A DNA stretch of 64,000 nt from Oscillospiraceae bacterium (GCA_017527825.1 JAFXPO010000030.1:1-64000); one strand, 5' to 3'; shown: positions 42,486 to 51,497, counted from the first letter of the stretch. A program made the numbers and translations. Notes: a model not told the origin generated them from the sequence alone.

Positions 42486-43528
42486 GCGTTTCTCCTCACT
42501 TTCAGGGATTCCTCGATGATTCTCTCGCACAAATCCTCATACGAAAGCCCCATCGCCGCCGCCTCCTGCGGGACTAAGCTGGTGGGCGTCATGCCGGGGA
42601 GGGTATTGATCTCCAGAAAGTACGGCGTACCGTCGGCAGTGACGATGAAGTCTGCGCGGGAGTAGACCGAAAGCCCGATGGTTTTGAACACGGTCTCCGC
42701 CGCCTCGCGCAGGTTGCGCTCCCACGCCGCGGGGATGGGCGCGGGGGTGATCTCCTCCGCCGCGCCCGCCTGATACTTGTTGGCGTAATCATAGAAGCCC
42801 TGCTTGGGAATGATCTCGATGGAGGGCATCGCCTGACCGGCGAGGATGCCCACCTGAATCTCACGACCCTTGACGTACTGCTCCAGAATCACGCGATTGC
42901 CGTAGGCGAGGCACTCGCGCAGCGCCGCCTTGAGCGCGTCCTGATCTTTGGCGATGGACACGCCGATGGAGGAGCCGCTGGCAATGGGCTTGACGACGCA
43001 GGGCAGGCGCGTTTCCTCCGCCAGCGCGTCGACCTCCTCCGCGGTGTAGGTCACGACGCGCCAGCGCGGGGTGATGACCTTGTCCGCGACAAGCCGCTTG
43101 GTGAGGTCCTTGTCCATGGCGATGGCAGAGCCAAGGTAGCCGCTGCCGGTATACGGGATGCCGAGCAGGTCGAACGCCGCCTGCACGCGCCCGTCCTCGC
43201 CGCAGGTGCCGTGGAGCGCGAGGAACACCACGTCCGCGCGGCGGCACACGTCGATCACGCCCTGCCCGAACAGGTTGGCGCTCCGGTCGCCGCGGCTTTC
43301 GCGGACGGCGTCGAGGTCGGGCGCTTCCTTCGCCACGCTGTAGTCGCCGCACAGACCGTCCGGCGCGTCAAAGATGGTATCGAGGGAGTAGCGCTCCAGC
43401 CCTAAGAACATATCCACCAGGATCGCCTGATGCCCCCTTGCGCGCAGGGCGCGGCAGACCTTATTGCCGGAGGAAAGCGAGACGTTGCGCTCCATGCTGA
43501 GCCCGCCCGCAAGAACTACGATTTTCAA
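42482..43528 (-). CDS. ddl: D-alanine--D-alanine ligase
   Basis: A 348-residue ATP-grasp enzyme. N-terminus VVLAGGLSMERNVSLSSG, FLALHGTCGEDG, PCVVKPIASGSSIGVS, and FLEINTLPGMTPTS are Ddl motifs. The common EVNTxPG is EINTLPG here. Start taken at TTG 43528 because the protein must begin with the glycine loop and AAAGGCGG lies upstream; no ATG or GTG fits. First gene of the long leftward operon. Whether it makes D-Ala-D-Ala or a variant dipeptide cannot be decided by eye. Confidence 0.95.
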   Translation of the reverse strand: MKIVVLAGGLSMERNVSLSSGNKVCRALRARGHQAILVDMFLGLERYSLDTIFDAPDGLCGDYSVAKEAPDLDAVRESRGDRSANLFGQGVIDVCRRADVVFLALHGTCGEDGRVQAAFDLLGIPYTGSGYLGSAIAMDKDLTKRLVADKVITPRWRVVTYTAEEVDALAEETRLPCVVKPIASGSSIGVSIAKDQDALKAALRECLAYGNRVILEQYVKGREIQVGILAGQAMPSIEIIPKQGFYDYANKYQAGAAEEITPAPIPAAWERNLREAAETVFKTIGLSVYSRADFIVTADGTPYFLEINTLPGMTPTSLVPQEAAAMGLSYEDLCERIIEESLKVRRNA

Positions 43529-43648
43529 GATGGGATTCCGCCTTTCACAAATATGTTTGCCATACTTATCCTATTTTAGCACATGGGAGTTTACCACAGA
43601 TTGTTGGTAATTACAAGCAGGAGATTCCGCCTGCGGGCGGCGCGTACC

Positions 43649-44235
43649 TGACACCGCCTTTTCTCTTTCTCTTGGAAAGAGAAAACGCGGTTTCAGACTT
43701 CCCCAAAAGAGAAAGACGCTTTTGGGGGGGAGATTTTGGGTATTTTGATGGGGCGTGCCATGTACGGTACGCTGTTTCCGAATGTCGAATTGACTTCCCT
43801 CGACTGCCGGGTCACCGTTGCGCCAGCCGCTTCTCGCTTCCCGATGGTCGCGACAAGCGGGGCGCTGCCTCGAAATTCGCTCGCTTCATCCGCCACAGGC
43901 GGCGCTTCGCTCATTTCCACCGGCCGGCCCCGCCTTTTATCAAGGCGGCAGTTGGTACGTCGTTCGTTTATCCCAAGCTGCGTGGCACGCCCGACATATT
44001 CTCGTCGGGTGTGCCGAGGGCAGTTCTGCTTGCCCGAGGCAGGCATCACCGCACGAAGAAAGGTCGTGTCGGCGGGCAGCCGACACATTGCAGTGTCAGT
44101 GCAGCGGTGGAAAACAGCGCAAAAGAAGCGCCTCGCAGCAGCAAGTTTCATAACCGCTGCCGCAAAAGCGCTTTCTCTTTTTTGGAAGTCTGAAACCGTT
44201 TTTTCTCTTTCAAGAAACGAGAAAAAATGGTGTCA
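43649..44235. repeat. Intergenic palindromic element, copy D (complete with insertions, 587 bp)
   Basis: Left hairpin end TGACACCGCCTTTTCTC... and inverted right end ...GGTGTCA (44229-44235). The core carries the same motifs as copies B and F (GTGTCGGC-TGCCC-GCCGACAC on the minus strand; CCGCCTT..AAGGCGG) plus extra palindrome-rich DNA at about 43800-43920 and 43985-44040. The right end lies 11 nt from the following stop codon. Occupies the whole gap between ddl and the DUF2344 gene. Confidence 0.9.
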
Positions 44236-44246
44236 GGAACCGTCCT

Positions 44247-44909
44247 TCAGCGGAACATCTGCATGTTCCCATCATACAGCTCCAGCCTTCGCACCCTTGC
44301 AAAGTCCGCCGCCAACTCCGGCAGCTGCGCCGATACCGCATTCGCCAGCAGCGCGGGATTCAGCCCCGGATTCTGCGCCGCCACTACCACATCGGCGGTG
44401 ACAAGGTTTTCCGCTTCACGCCATTCAACGCCTCGGATCAGCGGCACGACGTTGATCTGGGCAAGCTCCTTGTGCTTGGTGCGCTTTTCCACCAATACCT
44501 CGTCACGGACGAACAGTTCGCGGAGCCGGTCCAGCGCGCCGGCGGGGACGCCGCGGTCGTAGTCCAGTTCCAGCCTTGCGCGTAAAAACGCCAGATCGCG
44601 GGCGGGGCGCTCCACGCGGTAGCAATCGCGCACGCGCAGACCCGCGGGCAAGCCCGTGTTGAGCATGTCGGCGATACCCGTGCCGTCCATGTCCTGTTCC
44701 ACTTCAAAATCCAGCAGCTCACAGTCGCTGCTCTGCCCCACCGGCAGCGGCAGGACGATCGAAATGAGCGGGTGCGGGTGGAAACCCTGCGAGTGCTTCA
44801 ATTCCAGTCCGCCGCGCGGAAACACGCGCTGGAACGTGCGCATCAGATCGAGGTGCGAGATGTACGACGCCTGCTCCTCCTTGACGAACAATAAACGCAG
44901 CTTAGCCAT
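44247..44909 (-). CDS. TIGR03936/DUF2344 radical-SAM-associated protein
   Basis: A 220-residue protein with the family N-terminus MAKLRLLFVKEEQASYISHLDLMRTFQR (shown in part) and SQGFHPHPLISIVLPLPVGQ. DUF2344 proteins occur next to, or fused with, TIGR03960 radical SAM proteins and are thought to act in tRNA or ribosomal modification; the reaction is not established. The ATG at 44909 overlaps the radical SAM gene by 8 bp. Repeat D begins right after its stop codon. Confidence 0.9.
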   Translation of the reverse strand: MAKLRLLFVKEEQASYISHLDLMRTFQRVFPRGGLELKHSQGFHPHPLISIVLPLPVGQSSDCELLDFEVEQDMDGTGIADMLNTGLPAGLRVRDCYRVERPARDLAFLRARLELDYDRGVPAGALDRLRELFVRDEVLVEKRTKHKELAQINVVPLIRGVEWREAENLVTADVVVAAQNPGLNPALLANAVSAQLPELAADFARVRRLELYDGNMQMFR

Positions 44910-46734
44910 CGCACGCCCTCCCAAGGAAGCAATTTGCCCCGCAGCCGTTGCACTGCGTGCGGCAGTCCGGCGTGGTCACGCCCGCGTAGGCGCGGTCGTG
45001 CTCGCGCATGAGATAGGCGTCCGTCACGCCCACGTCAATGTGGCTCCACGGCATGACCTCGCCGTGCTCGCGGCGGCGGTTCGCGTAGAAATGCGGGTCG
45101 AGTCCGCACTCCTCGAACGCCTCCATCCAGCGCGAGAGCGAGAAATAGTCCTCCCACGCGTCGAGCTTCGCGCCCTTGCGGTGCGCGGTCTCCAGCACCT
45201 TGCACAGCCGCCGGTCGCCGCGGGAGATCACCGCCTCCATGAAGCTCGTCGGCGACGGGTGCCAGTTGTAGGTCACGGTTTTCGTGTTGATGCGCTCGCG
45301 CAGCAGCGCCACGCGGCGCTCGTATTCCTCAATCGAAATCTGCGGCTCCCACTGGAACGCCGTGTGGGGCTTGGGCACGAACCACGAGGTCGACACCGTG
45401 ATGCGCACGCCGCGATTCTTGTTGCTCGCGCTCTCCCGCCACGCGTGCATGACGTGGGCGGCGACGTCCGCGATGCCCGCCACGTCCTCGTCGGTCTCGG
45501 TGGGCAGTCCCAGCATGAAGTAGAGCTTCACCGCGCTGTAGCCCCCCGCGAACGCGCGGCGGCAGGATTCCAGCAGGTCTTCCTCGGTCAAATTTTTGTT
45601 GATCGCGTCGCGCAGCCGCTGCGTCCCCGCCTCCGGCGCGAAGGTAAGCCCGGTCTTGCGCCCCTTTTGCAGCCGCTCCATCAGCGCCATGGAGAAATTG
45701 TCCGCGCGGAGGCTCGGCAGCGAGAGGTTCAAATGCTTCCGCTCGCAGAACGGCTCCAAGTCGTCGCACAGCTCCACCAGCGCTCGGTAGTCCGAGGTCG
45801 AGAGCGAGGAGAGCGTCATCTCCTGATAGCCGGAATCCTCGATGGCGGCGCGGGCGTACGCGGCGCAGAGGTCCTTGGAGCGGTTGCGCACCGGACGGTA
45901 GACGTACCCCGCCTGGCAGAACCGGCAGCCGCGGATGCAGCCGCGAAACAGCTCCAGCGTCACGCGGTCCTGCACGATCTCGGTGCTCGGCACGATGGTC
46001 TTGCTCGGATAGTACGCCTTGTCCATGTCGGTCACGACGCGCTTGCGGATGCGCGCGGGCGCACCGTCGCGCGGCGTGATGGCGGCGACGGTGCCGTCGT
46101 CATGGTACGAAACCTCATAAAGGCTTGGCACATACACGCCGTCAAGGTGACACGCCTTACAGAGAAACGTGTGTTTGTCCCAGCCCTCGCGCTTCGAGCG
46201 GCGGTACAGCTCGATCAGCTCCGGGAGCTGCTCCTCGCCCTCGCCGAGCAGCGCGAGGTCGATGAACTCCGCGATGGGCTCGCAGTTGTACATCGCCGTG
46301 CCGCCCGCGATGACCAGCGGCGTGAGGTCGGGGCGCTCTTCGCTTCGCAGCGGGACACGGGCGAGGTCGAGCATATTGAGCATGGCGGGGAACGCCATCT
46401 CGTAGCCCACGGAGAACGCGATGATGTCAAAGTCCCCGATGGGGTCGGAGCTTTCCAGCGCGTAGAGCGGGATGTCCGCACGGCGCATCTCGTCCTCCAT
46501 GTCGCCCCAGGGATGGAAGCAGCGCTCGCACCAGACGCCGGGCATGTTGTTCATGACGCCGTAGAGAATGCGCATGCCGAGGTTGGACATGCCGATCTCG
46601 TAGGTGTCGGGGAAACAGAAGGCGACGCGGGTATCGACCCGCGACTTATCCTTCATGACCGCGTTATATTCCCCGCCGACGTAGCGGGCGGGCTTCTGCA
46701 CGCGGGGCAGGATTCGTTCTAATCGTTTGTCCAT
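44902..46734 (-). CDS. TIGR03960-type B12-binding-domain radical SAM protein
   Basis: A 610-residue enzyme: N-terminal cobalamin-binding-like domain (about 30-190), radical SAM core with RGCIRGCRFCQAGYVYRPVR (CxxxCxxC) at about residue 255, and a C-terminal Cys motif CRTQCNGCGANCFLG. Start MDKRLERILPRVQKPARYVG is the family start; the ATG at 46734 is used. Paired with the DUF2344 partner by an 8-bp overlap. Substrate unknown. Confidence 0.92.
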   Translation of the reverse strand: MDKRLERILPRVQKPARYVGGEYNAVMKDKSRVDTRVAFCFPDTYEIGMSNLGMRILYGVMNNMPGVWCERCFHPWGDMEDEMRRADIPLYALESSDPIGDFDIIAFSVGYEMAFPAMLNMLDLARVPLRSEERPDLTPLVIAGGTAMYNCEPIAEFIDLALLGEGEEQLPELIELYRRSKREGWDKHTFLCKACHLDGVYVPSLYEVSYHDDGTVAAITPRDGAPARIRKRVVTDMDKAYYPSKTIVPSTEIVQDRVTLELFRGCIRGCRFCQAGYVYRPVRNRSKDLCAAYARAAIEDSGYQEMTLSSLSTSDYRALVELCDDLEPFCERKHLNLSLPSLRADNFSMALMERLQKGRKTGLTFAPEAGTQRLRDAINKNLTEEDLLESCRRAFAGGYSAVKLYFMLGLPTETDEDVAGIADVAAHVMHAWRESASNKNRGVRITVSTSWFVPKPHTAFQWEPQISIEEYERRVALLRERINTKTVTYNWHPSPTSFMEAVISRGDRRLCKVLETAHRKGAKLDAWEDYFSLSRWMEAFEECGLDPHFYANRRREHGEVMPWSHIDVGVTDAYLMREHDRAYAGVTTPDCRTQCNGCGANCFLGRACDG

Positions 46735-46782
46735 GAAGGGTATTTTACACCCGCCACGCGACAAACGCAAGCGTTCTTTGCC

Positions 46783-47256
46783 TCAGTCGTAGTCGTTCAT
46801 CCACGAATCGTCCCGCGGCGCTTCCGCCTCGCGCCTGCGCCTGTAAGAAAAAGCTGTTTTTGTTTTTGTATTTGTTTCTGTGTCGCGAGAAGTTCCGCGC
46901 TTCCGCTCGCGTTCTTTCCGCGCCTTTTCCGCGGATTTTCCGTTGGCTTCGTACCAGCCGTGGATGCGCAGCGCGCCCTCGTCCGTCGTCTCCATCAGTT
47001 CGCTGTGAATCAGCGCGTCCACCAGAATCTCCGGCTTCTTCTTCCAGCGCATGATGCCCGCCAGCTCCGCGTCCGGCAGCGGTCCGAGCACACCCGACTC
47101 GTTCTGCGCCATCTTCGCCCATGCCCACAGCCGCGTCAGCTTCCCCACCGCCGTGTCCACGTCCACGCCCAGCAGCCCCGCGAAGAGCATCACCTTCGGC
47201 GACACATGCACCAGACAGTCCACCGCAAACCACGTTGTCAGTCCTCTTGATTTCAT
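46783..47256 (-). CDS. Isolated phage-replisome-organizer-like protein
   Basis: A 157-residue protein. Residues about 20-110 resemble the winged-helix N-terminal domain of phage replication initiators/replisome organizers (VGKLTRLWAWAKMAQN..GVL, IMRWKKKPEILVDALIHSELME, IHGWYEANGK). The C-terminus is Lys/Arg-rich and disordered, without a DnaB/DnaC-binding domain. Strong promoter (TTGACA-17-TATACT), AGGAGG site, and a near-perfect LexA box just upstream. No other phage gene is nearby. A role in DNA-damage response or replication control is inference. Confidence 0.65.
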   Translation of the reverse strand: MKSRGLTTWFAVDCLVHVSPKVMLFAGLLGVDVDTAVGKLTRLWAWAKMAQNESGVLGPLPDAELAGIMRWKKKPEILVDALIHSELMETTDEGALRIHGWYEANGKSAEKARKERERKRGTSRDTETNTKTKTAFSYRRRREAEAPRDDSWMNDYD

Positions 47257-47274
47257 TTTGGTCTACCTCCTGTT

Positions 47275-47288
47275 CAAACCTTTGTTCG
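47275..47288 (-). promoter_or_regulatory. LexA (SOS) box
   Basis: CGAACAAAGGTTTG matches all 10 half-site positions of the Bacillus-type box CGAAC-N4-GTTYG. It lies 5 bp downstream of the -10 hexamer, a repressing position. Confidence 0.65.
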
Positions 47289-47293
47289 ATAAC

Positions 47294-47322
47294 AGTATAG
47301 CAGATCAATCGTAACGTGTCAA
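47294..47322 (-). promoter_or_regulatory. Promoter of the replisome-organizer-like gene
   Basis: TTGACA (47317-47322), 17 bp, TATACT (47294-47299), starting just after the spoIVFB-like stop codon. Confidence 0.85.
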
Positions 47323-47330
47323 GTTCCGTT

Positions 47331-47828
47331 TTAAAAAAATCTTCGGAAGAGCGGTCGCAGCGCTCCGAAGAGCAGTCCCAGCGCCCCCACAAGGAACAGT
47401 CCCGCGCCGCAGCGCAGCGTGAAATACGCGCCCAGCGCGGTCAGGGTCACGGCGCACAGCAGACCCACAGCGGCGCTCACGGCGTCCGCCGTGTCGGGGC
47501 AGAAGCGCCACGCCGTCAGCAGCCACAGCGCCCGTGCGCCGTCCAGCGGCGGGATGGGCAGCAGATTGTAGCTCCCAAGCACCACATGCGCTCCGGCGAA
47601 CAGATACCACCACTCTCCGCCGAGGGCGGCGAACAGCGGCGCGGCAAGCAGGTTCACCGCCGGTCCCGCCAGCGTGACGGCAAGCTCGCGCCCGTAGCTC
47701 AGGCGCTTTGCGCCGGGGGCATGGATCACCGCGCCCATGGCGCCGAGGCGCAGCCCCAGCACCGGCACGCGAAAGAGCGCCAGCGCCGCCAGATGCCCGC
47801 ACTCGTGCATGGCGGCGGCAAGCAGCAC
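47331..47828 (-). CDS. spoIVFB: SpoIVFB-like site-2 (M50) metalloprotease; true start probably upstream
   Basis: A polytopic zinc protease. HExxH motif AAAMHECGHLAAL and third ligand NLLPIPPLDGARAL fit SpoIVFB, which cleaves pro-SigK. The only conventional start is GTG 47828, six residues before the zinc motif, which would delete the first helix. The frame stays open upstream and encodes RGIHAGAGFFLLLAAAALL, the expected SpoIVFB N-terminus, back to the stop codon of the M23 gene at 47911-47913, without ATG, GTG or TTG. Translation must use a rare start, or a frameshift from the M23 gene (CCC-TGA). Confidence 0.8.
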   Translation of the reverse strand: MLLAAAMHECGHLAALALFRVPVLGLRLGAMGAVIHAPGAKRLSYGRELAVTLAGPAVNLLAAPLFAALGGEWWYLFAGAHVVLGSYNLLPIPPLDGARALWLLTAWRFCPDTADAVSAAVGLLCAVTLTALGAYFTLRCGAGLFLVGALGLLFGALRPLFRRFF

Positions 47829-47910
47829 CGCCGCCGTCAGCGTCCACGGCGAGAGCAGCGCCGCCGCGGCGAGCAGCAGGAAAAAGCCTGCGCCGGCGTG
47901 TATCCCGCGT

Positions 47911-48747
47911 TCAGGGAAGATAGTACTTCGGATTGAGATAGTCCTCCCCGTCGTGAATCTCGAAATGCAGGTGCGTGCCGGTGGCGTTGCCGGTGTGCCC
48001 CGCCTCGCCCAGCTTGTCGCCCCGCGACACCGCCTCGCCCGACGCGACGCTCACGCGGCTGAGGTGCGCGTAGAGCGTCAGGACGCCGTTCGCGTGGTGC
48101 ACGGTGAGATAGTTCCCCAGCTCCACGCTCTCCCCCACCGCGCCGACGGTGCCGTCGGCAAAGCAGGCGACTGCCGCGCCCTCGTCGGCGGCGATGTCCA
48201 CGCCGTAGTGGAACGCCTCCCTGCCGGTGGTTGGATGCTCCCGCCAGCCAAACGGCGAGGTGACCTCCCCGCTCAGCGGCGCGGCGTAGTCAAAGCCAAG
48301 CACCCGCTGCTCCGCGGCGGCACGCTCCGGGTACGGCGGCGCTTCGGCTTCCGGCGCGGGTACGGCGATATCCGGCAGCTCCACGCTGCCCGACACCTCC
48401 GCCGCTTCCTCCGCGCCGAACACGGCGACATACGCGTCCTCCAGCGAGTCCAGCGCGCCGCCCTCGCCGGACACGGCGCGACCCACCGCCGAGAACGCCG
48501 AGACGAAGTCCGCGTCCCGCGTCAGCCATGTCCCCAGCGTGCGGCGTACCCCCGCCAGTCCGTCCGGCAGCAGCAGCTTGAGCGCCACCAGCGTCACGAA
48601 TACCACGCCGCAGACCACCGTCCGCACAGCGTTGAGGGAGAGCGTCCCGCGCTCCGGCGCATGGGACGCGCTGCGTGCCGGTCTCGCCGCGGGTCTCGCC
48701 GCGCGGCGGACGCCGCGCGTTCCGCGCCGTCGATAGGCGGTTGTCAT
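47911..48747 (-). CDS. SpoIVFA-like M23 (LytM) peptidase-domain membrane protein
   Basis: A 278-residue protein: Arg-rich cytoplasmic N-terminus, one membrane helix (about 42-60), linker, and a C-terminal LytM/M23 domain (about 155-278) with SPFGWREHPTTG, HYGVDIAADEG, YAHLS and GTHLHFEIHDG. The metal ligands look intact, unlike many SpoIVFA proteins. Its place just upstream of the SpoIVFB-like gene suggests it is the SpoIVFA regulator, but an active endopeptidase such as SpoIIQ/SpoIIIAH-type partner is possible. The stop is TGA after CTT CCC. Confidence 0.82.
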   Translation of the reverse strand: MTTAYRRRGTRGVRRAARPAARPARSASHAPERGTLSLNAVRTVVCGVVFVTLVALKLLLPDGLAGVRRTLGTWLTRDADFVSAFSAVGRAVSGEGGALDSLEDAYVAVFGAEEAAEVSGSVELPDIAVPAPEAEAPPYPERAAAEQRVLGFDYAAPLSGEVTSPFGWREHPTTGREAFHYGVDIAADEGAAVACFADGTVGAVGESVELGNYLTVHHANGVLTLYAHLSRVSVASGEAVSRGDKLGEAGHTGNATGTHLHFEIHDGEDYLNPKYYLP

Positions 48748-48798
48748 GCCATCGCCTCCTTTGTCATTTCATCGGCACAAGCCTATGCCGCGCGCGCG

Positions 48799-48835
48799 AA
48801 AAAAATGACCGCCGCAGAGTCTCTGCGGCGGTCAT
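48799..48835 (-). terminator. Intrinsic terminator after the PBP gene
   Basis: Near-perfect palindrome ATGACCGCCGCAGAG / CTCTGCGGCGGTCAT, followed on the minus strand by T6. Confidence 0.9.
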
Positions 48836-48842
48836 GCGCGGA

Positions 48843-51497
48843 TCAGAAATGTTCAAACCAGCTGTTCGGGTCCTGCACCGGCGGGTTTTCCGGCGGGTTT
48901 TCCGTCGGCTCTGTCGTTGGGTTTTCCGTCGGGTTTTCCGCAGGATTCTCCGCCGGATTCTCCGTCGGATTCTCCGTCGGCGGCGTGGTGATTTCCCCAC
49001 CCTCCACGGGTTCTGTGGTCTCGTCGGGGTTCTCCTCCTCCGGCGGCTCCTCCGGCGCTTCCAGATGAATCGAGCAGATGCCCATTGCCTCCACGTCGCT
49101 GAGGACGTACTCGCTGTCCGCGACGAAGATCGGTTCCTCCGACGGGATGGCGTCCAGCATGCCCGCCGCCACCATGCCCGCGTAAATCTCATAGCGGGAG
49201 GACGTGGGCTTGTGCAGCAGCTGGCGGGTGTAGCCGAAGCCCTGCTGCACGTTGGGGGCGCTCAGATCGACCAGCGCGTGCTGCTCCAGCACCTCGTCAG
49301 GGCAGTTCATGTTCGCGGGCAGACCGCTTTCCTTGCAGAACAGCACCACGTCATGCCCGTCGCAGGTCAGCGCGGGAGCCTGACCCTGCGGCACCAGCAC
49401 CGAACGCGTGGAGCCGCAGCCGCTGCCCGCCAGCAGCCCCGTCTTGTCGCAGACGGTGACGCGCACCATGCCGTCGGACGTGGTGGGGAAGTCCTTGTCC
49501 GGCAGGTCTTCGTGAATCTTGCTCATGACCATTTTCCACGCCAGCGCCGAGGGGTTCACCGCCTCAGGCAGGATCTTTTCCGGCGTGTCGTAGCCGCTCC
49601 ACACCGCGGTGGTGTAGTATGGCGTGTAGCCGCAGAAATAACGGTCCTTCTTCTCGTTGGTCGTGCCGGTCTTGCCCGCCTGCGTCATGCCGGAGAACGC
49701 GGCGGCGGTACCCGTGCCGCCGGACTTCATGACGCTCTTCAAAAGCTCGTTCATGGTGTAGACCGTGGACTCCTTCATGGCAACGTGGGTCTCCTGCGTG
49801 TTGTCGAGGAACACGTTGCCGTTGCTGTCGAGCACCTGCGTGAAGGTGCGCGGCTCGATATAGACGCCGTTGTTGGCGAACGCGGCGTAGCCCGCCGCCA
49901 TCTCAATGGTGTTGACCGAGCCGCCGCCGAGGGCGAGGTTGCCCACCTTCACCAGATCGTCCGGCGTGAGCGTGGTGAAGCCCAGCTTCTCCTCCAAAAA
50001 CGCGTAGGACGCGGACATACCAAGCTTCATCAGCGTGCGCACCGCGCAGGTGTTGGAGGACTGGCGCAGCGCGAACTGAATGGTCGACAGACCCTTGTAG
50101 CCGGAGTATGCGTTCACCGGCCACGCGCTGCCGTTGAGGTGCATCACCGGGTAATCGTCAATGACGCTCGCCGCCGTGACGATGCCCGCTTCCAGCGCGG
50201 GGGCGTAGACCGACAGCGGCTTGATCGCCGAACCGCACTGGGTATTGTTCGCGGCGTAGCTCCATTCCAGCGCGCCCTTGCGCTCGCCCACTCTGCCGCC
50301 GATGGCGACGATATTGCCGGTCGAATTTTCGATGACCGTCATGCCGGACTGGAGCTGCTGACCGGACTTGGAGGGATAGTTAAAGTTGTCGCGGTCGGCG
50401 TAGACGGACTCCACATAGTTCTGGATGTCCATATCCACGGTGGCGTAAATCTGATAGCCGCCGTTGTAGATCATCTGCGCCGCGGCGCGATCGCCGTAGC
50501 CCATCTCCACGAACGCCTTGATGACGTCGCGGTAGACCTGCTCGACGAAGAAGGAGTCCAGCTGCGTGTTCCCGGCGGTCTCCGTTTCCTCCGTCGATTC
50601 CACATAGTCCTCGTCGCCGACGAAGACCAGCTTTTCCGCCTTGGCGGCGGCATAGTCCTCATCGCTGAGCCAGCCCTGCTCATTCATCTTGTAGAGCACG
50701 TCCAGCTGGCGGTTGCGGTTCGCCTCGCGCGTCTTGTCGTTGCGCAGAGGGTCGTACTGCCACGGGTACTGCGTGATGCCAACGATGGCGGCGCCCTCGG
50801 CGACGGTCAGGTCCTCGACGTGCTTGCCGAAGTAGGTCTCCGCCGCCGCCTCGATGCCATACGCCTTGTGTCCGAAGTAGACGAGGTTGAAGTAGGTTTC
50901 GAGAATCTCCTCCTCGGTGTACTTCTCGTGGACGCGCAGGGCGCGGAAAATCTCCAGAATCTTGCGGCGGATGGTCACCTGATTCTCGCCCGTGACGTTC
51001 TTCACCACCTGCTGCGTGATGGTGGACGCGCCGCGGGCGTTGTTGCCCGTGAGCGTGTCGTACACGCTGCGGGCGGTGCTCTTCCAGTCCACGCCCTCAT
51101 GCTCGTAGAAGCGCTGGTCCTCGATGGAGATGAGCGCCTTGACCACATGGTCGGGAATCTGGTCGTAGTCCACCAGGGTGCGGTTCTCGTCGCCGTGGAG
51201 CTTCGTCAGCTCCAGCCACTGCCCCGTCTCCCGATCCTGATAGTAGATCGTCGAGCTTTGCTTGAGCGTGTACGCCGACAGGTCGACATCCATCTCCGGC
51301 TCCAGCACCGTGTCCACATACTTCATGAACGTGCGGTAGAACATTCCCGCCGTCAGCACGCCCACCGCCAGCACGGTGACGAACAGCTTAAGCAGTCCGA
51401 GAACGATCGTCGAAGCCGCCGAACGCCGTCTCCGCCTCCTGCGCGGAGCGGTGCGGCGCGGCTCCTCCGTCCGCGGACGGGCGCTGCTTTCTTCCAT
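48843..51497 (-). CDS. Class A penicillin-binding protein (PBP1A-like)
   Basis: An 884-residue bifunctional wall synthase. Arg-rich N-terminus, one membrane helix (about 30-50), glycosyltransferase 51 domain (SIEDQRFYEHEGVDWK; RGASTITQQVVKN; ETYFNLVYFGHKAYGIEAAA), transpeptidase domain with SxxK in CGSAIKPLS, SSN and GKTGTT. The C-terminus (about 795-880) is an acidic Pro/Thr/Glu tail of repeated PTENPTENPAEN units, likely spanning the wall. It has SAIK where STxK is most common. Monocistronic with its own terminator. Confidence 0.95.
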   Translation of the reverse strand: MEESSARPRTEEPRRTAPRRRRRRRSAASTIVLGLLKLFVTVLAVGVLTAGMFYRTFMKYVDTVLEPEMDVDLSAYTLKQSSTIYYQDRETGQWLELTKLHGDENRTLVDYDQIPDHVVKALISIEDQRFYEHEGVDWKSTARSVYDTLTGNNARGASTITQQVVKNVTGENQVTIRRKILEIFRALRVHEKYTEEEILETYFNLVYFGHKAYGIEAAAETYFGKHVEDLTVAEGAAIVGITQYPWQYDPLRNDKTREANRNRQLDVLYKMNEQGWLSDEDYAAAKAEKLVFVGDEDYVESTEETETAGNTQLDSFFVEQVYRDVIKAFVEMGYGDRAAAQMIYNGGYQIYATVDMDIQNYVESVYADRDNFNYPSKSGQQLQSGMTVIENSTGNIVAIGGRVGERKGALEWSYAANNTQCGSAIKPLSVYAPALEAGIVTAASVIDDYPVMHLNGSAWPVNAYSGYKGLSTIQFALRQSSNTCAVRTLMKLGMSASYAFLEEKLGFTTLTPDDLVKVGNLALGGGSVNTIEMAAGYAAFANNGVYIEPRTFTQVLDSNGNVFLDNTQETHVAMKESTVYTMNELLKSVMKSGGTGTAAAFSGMTQAGKTGTTNEKKDRYFCGYTPYYTTAVWSGYDTPEKILPEAVNPSALAWKMVMSKIHEDLPDKDFPTTSDGMVRVTVCDKTGLLAGSGCGSTRSVLVPQGQAPALTCDGHDVVLFCKESGLPANMNCPDEVLEQHALVDLSAPNVQQGFGYTRQLLHKPTSSRYEIYAGMVAAGMLDAIPSEEPIFVADSEYVLSDVEAMGICSIHLEAPEEPPEEENPDETTEPVEGGEITTPPTENPTENPAENPAENPTENPTTEPTENPPENPPVQDPNSWFEHF
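48880..49010. repeat. 12-bp tandem repeats in the PBP C-terminal tail
   Basis: Imperfect 12-mers of the type GGGTTTTCCGTC encode PTEN/PAEN repeats; in-frame unit size. Not a CRISPR. Confidence 0.7.

Noticed and set aside
15042..44250. Insertion sequence as source of the repeats
   Set aside because: No transposase fragment is found in any of the six copies and the longest is under 0.6 kb; only a non-autonomous or RNA element is supported.
43672..44401. Open frames inside the repeats that share a protein-like string (RRSFIP..., AVS.QRWKTA) in copies D, E and F
   Set aside because: Conservation follows from nucleotide similarity; copy B has a one-base insertion (GATAAAAC versus GATAAAC) that breaks the frame, there is no RBS, and stem covariation points to structure, not protein.
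46783..47256. A prophage or integrated element around the replisome-organizer-like gene
   Set aside because: Flanking genes are ordinary chromosomal genes (radical SAM pair, spoIVF-like); no integrase, structural genes or attachment repeats.
48880..49010. Short regular repeats as a CRISPR array
   Set aside because: They are 12-bp in-frame repeats encoding PTEN units inside the PBP gene, with no spacers and no cas genes.
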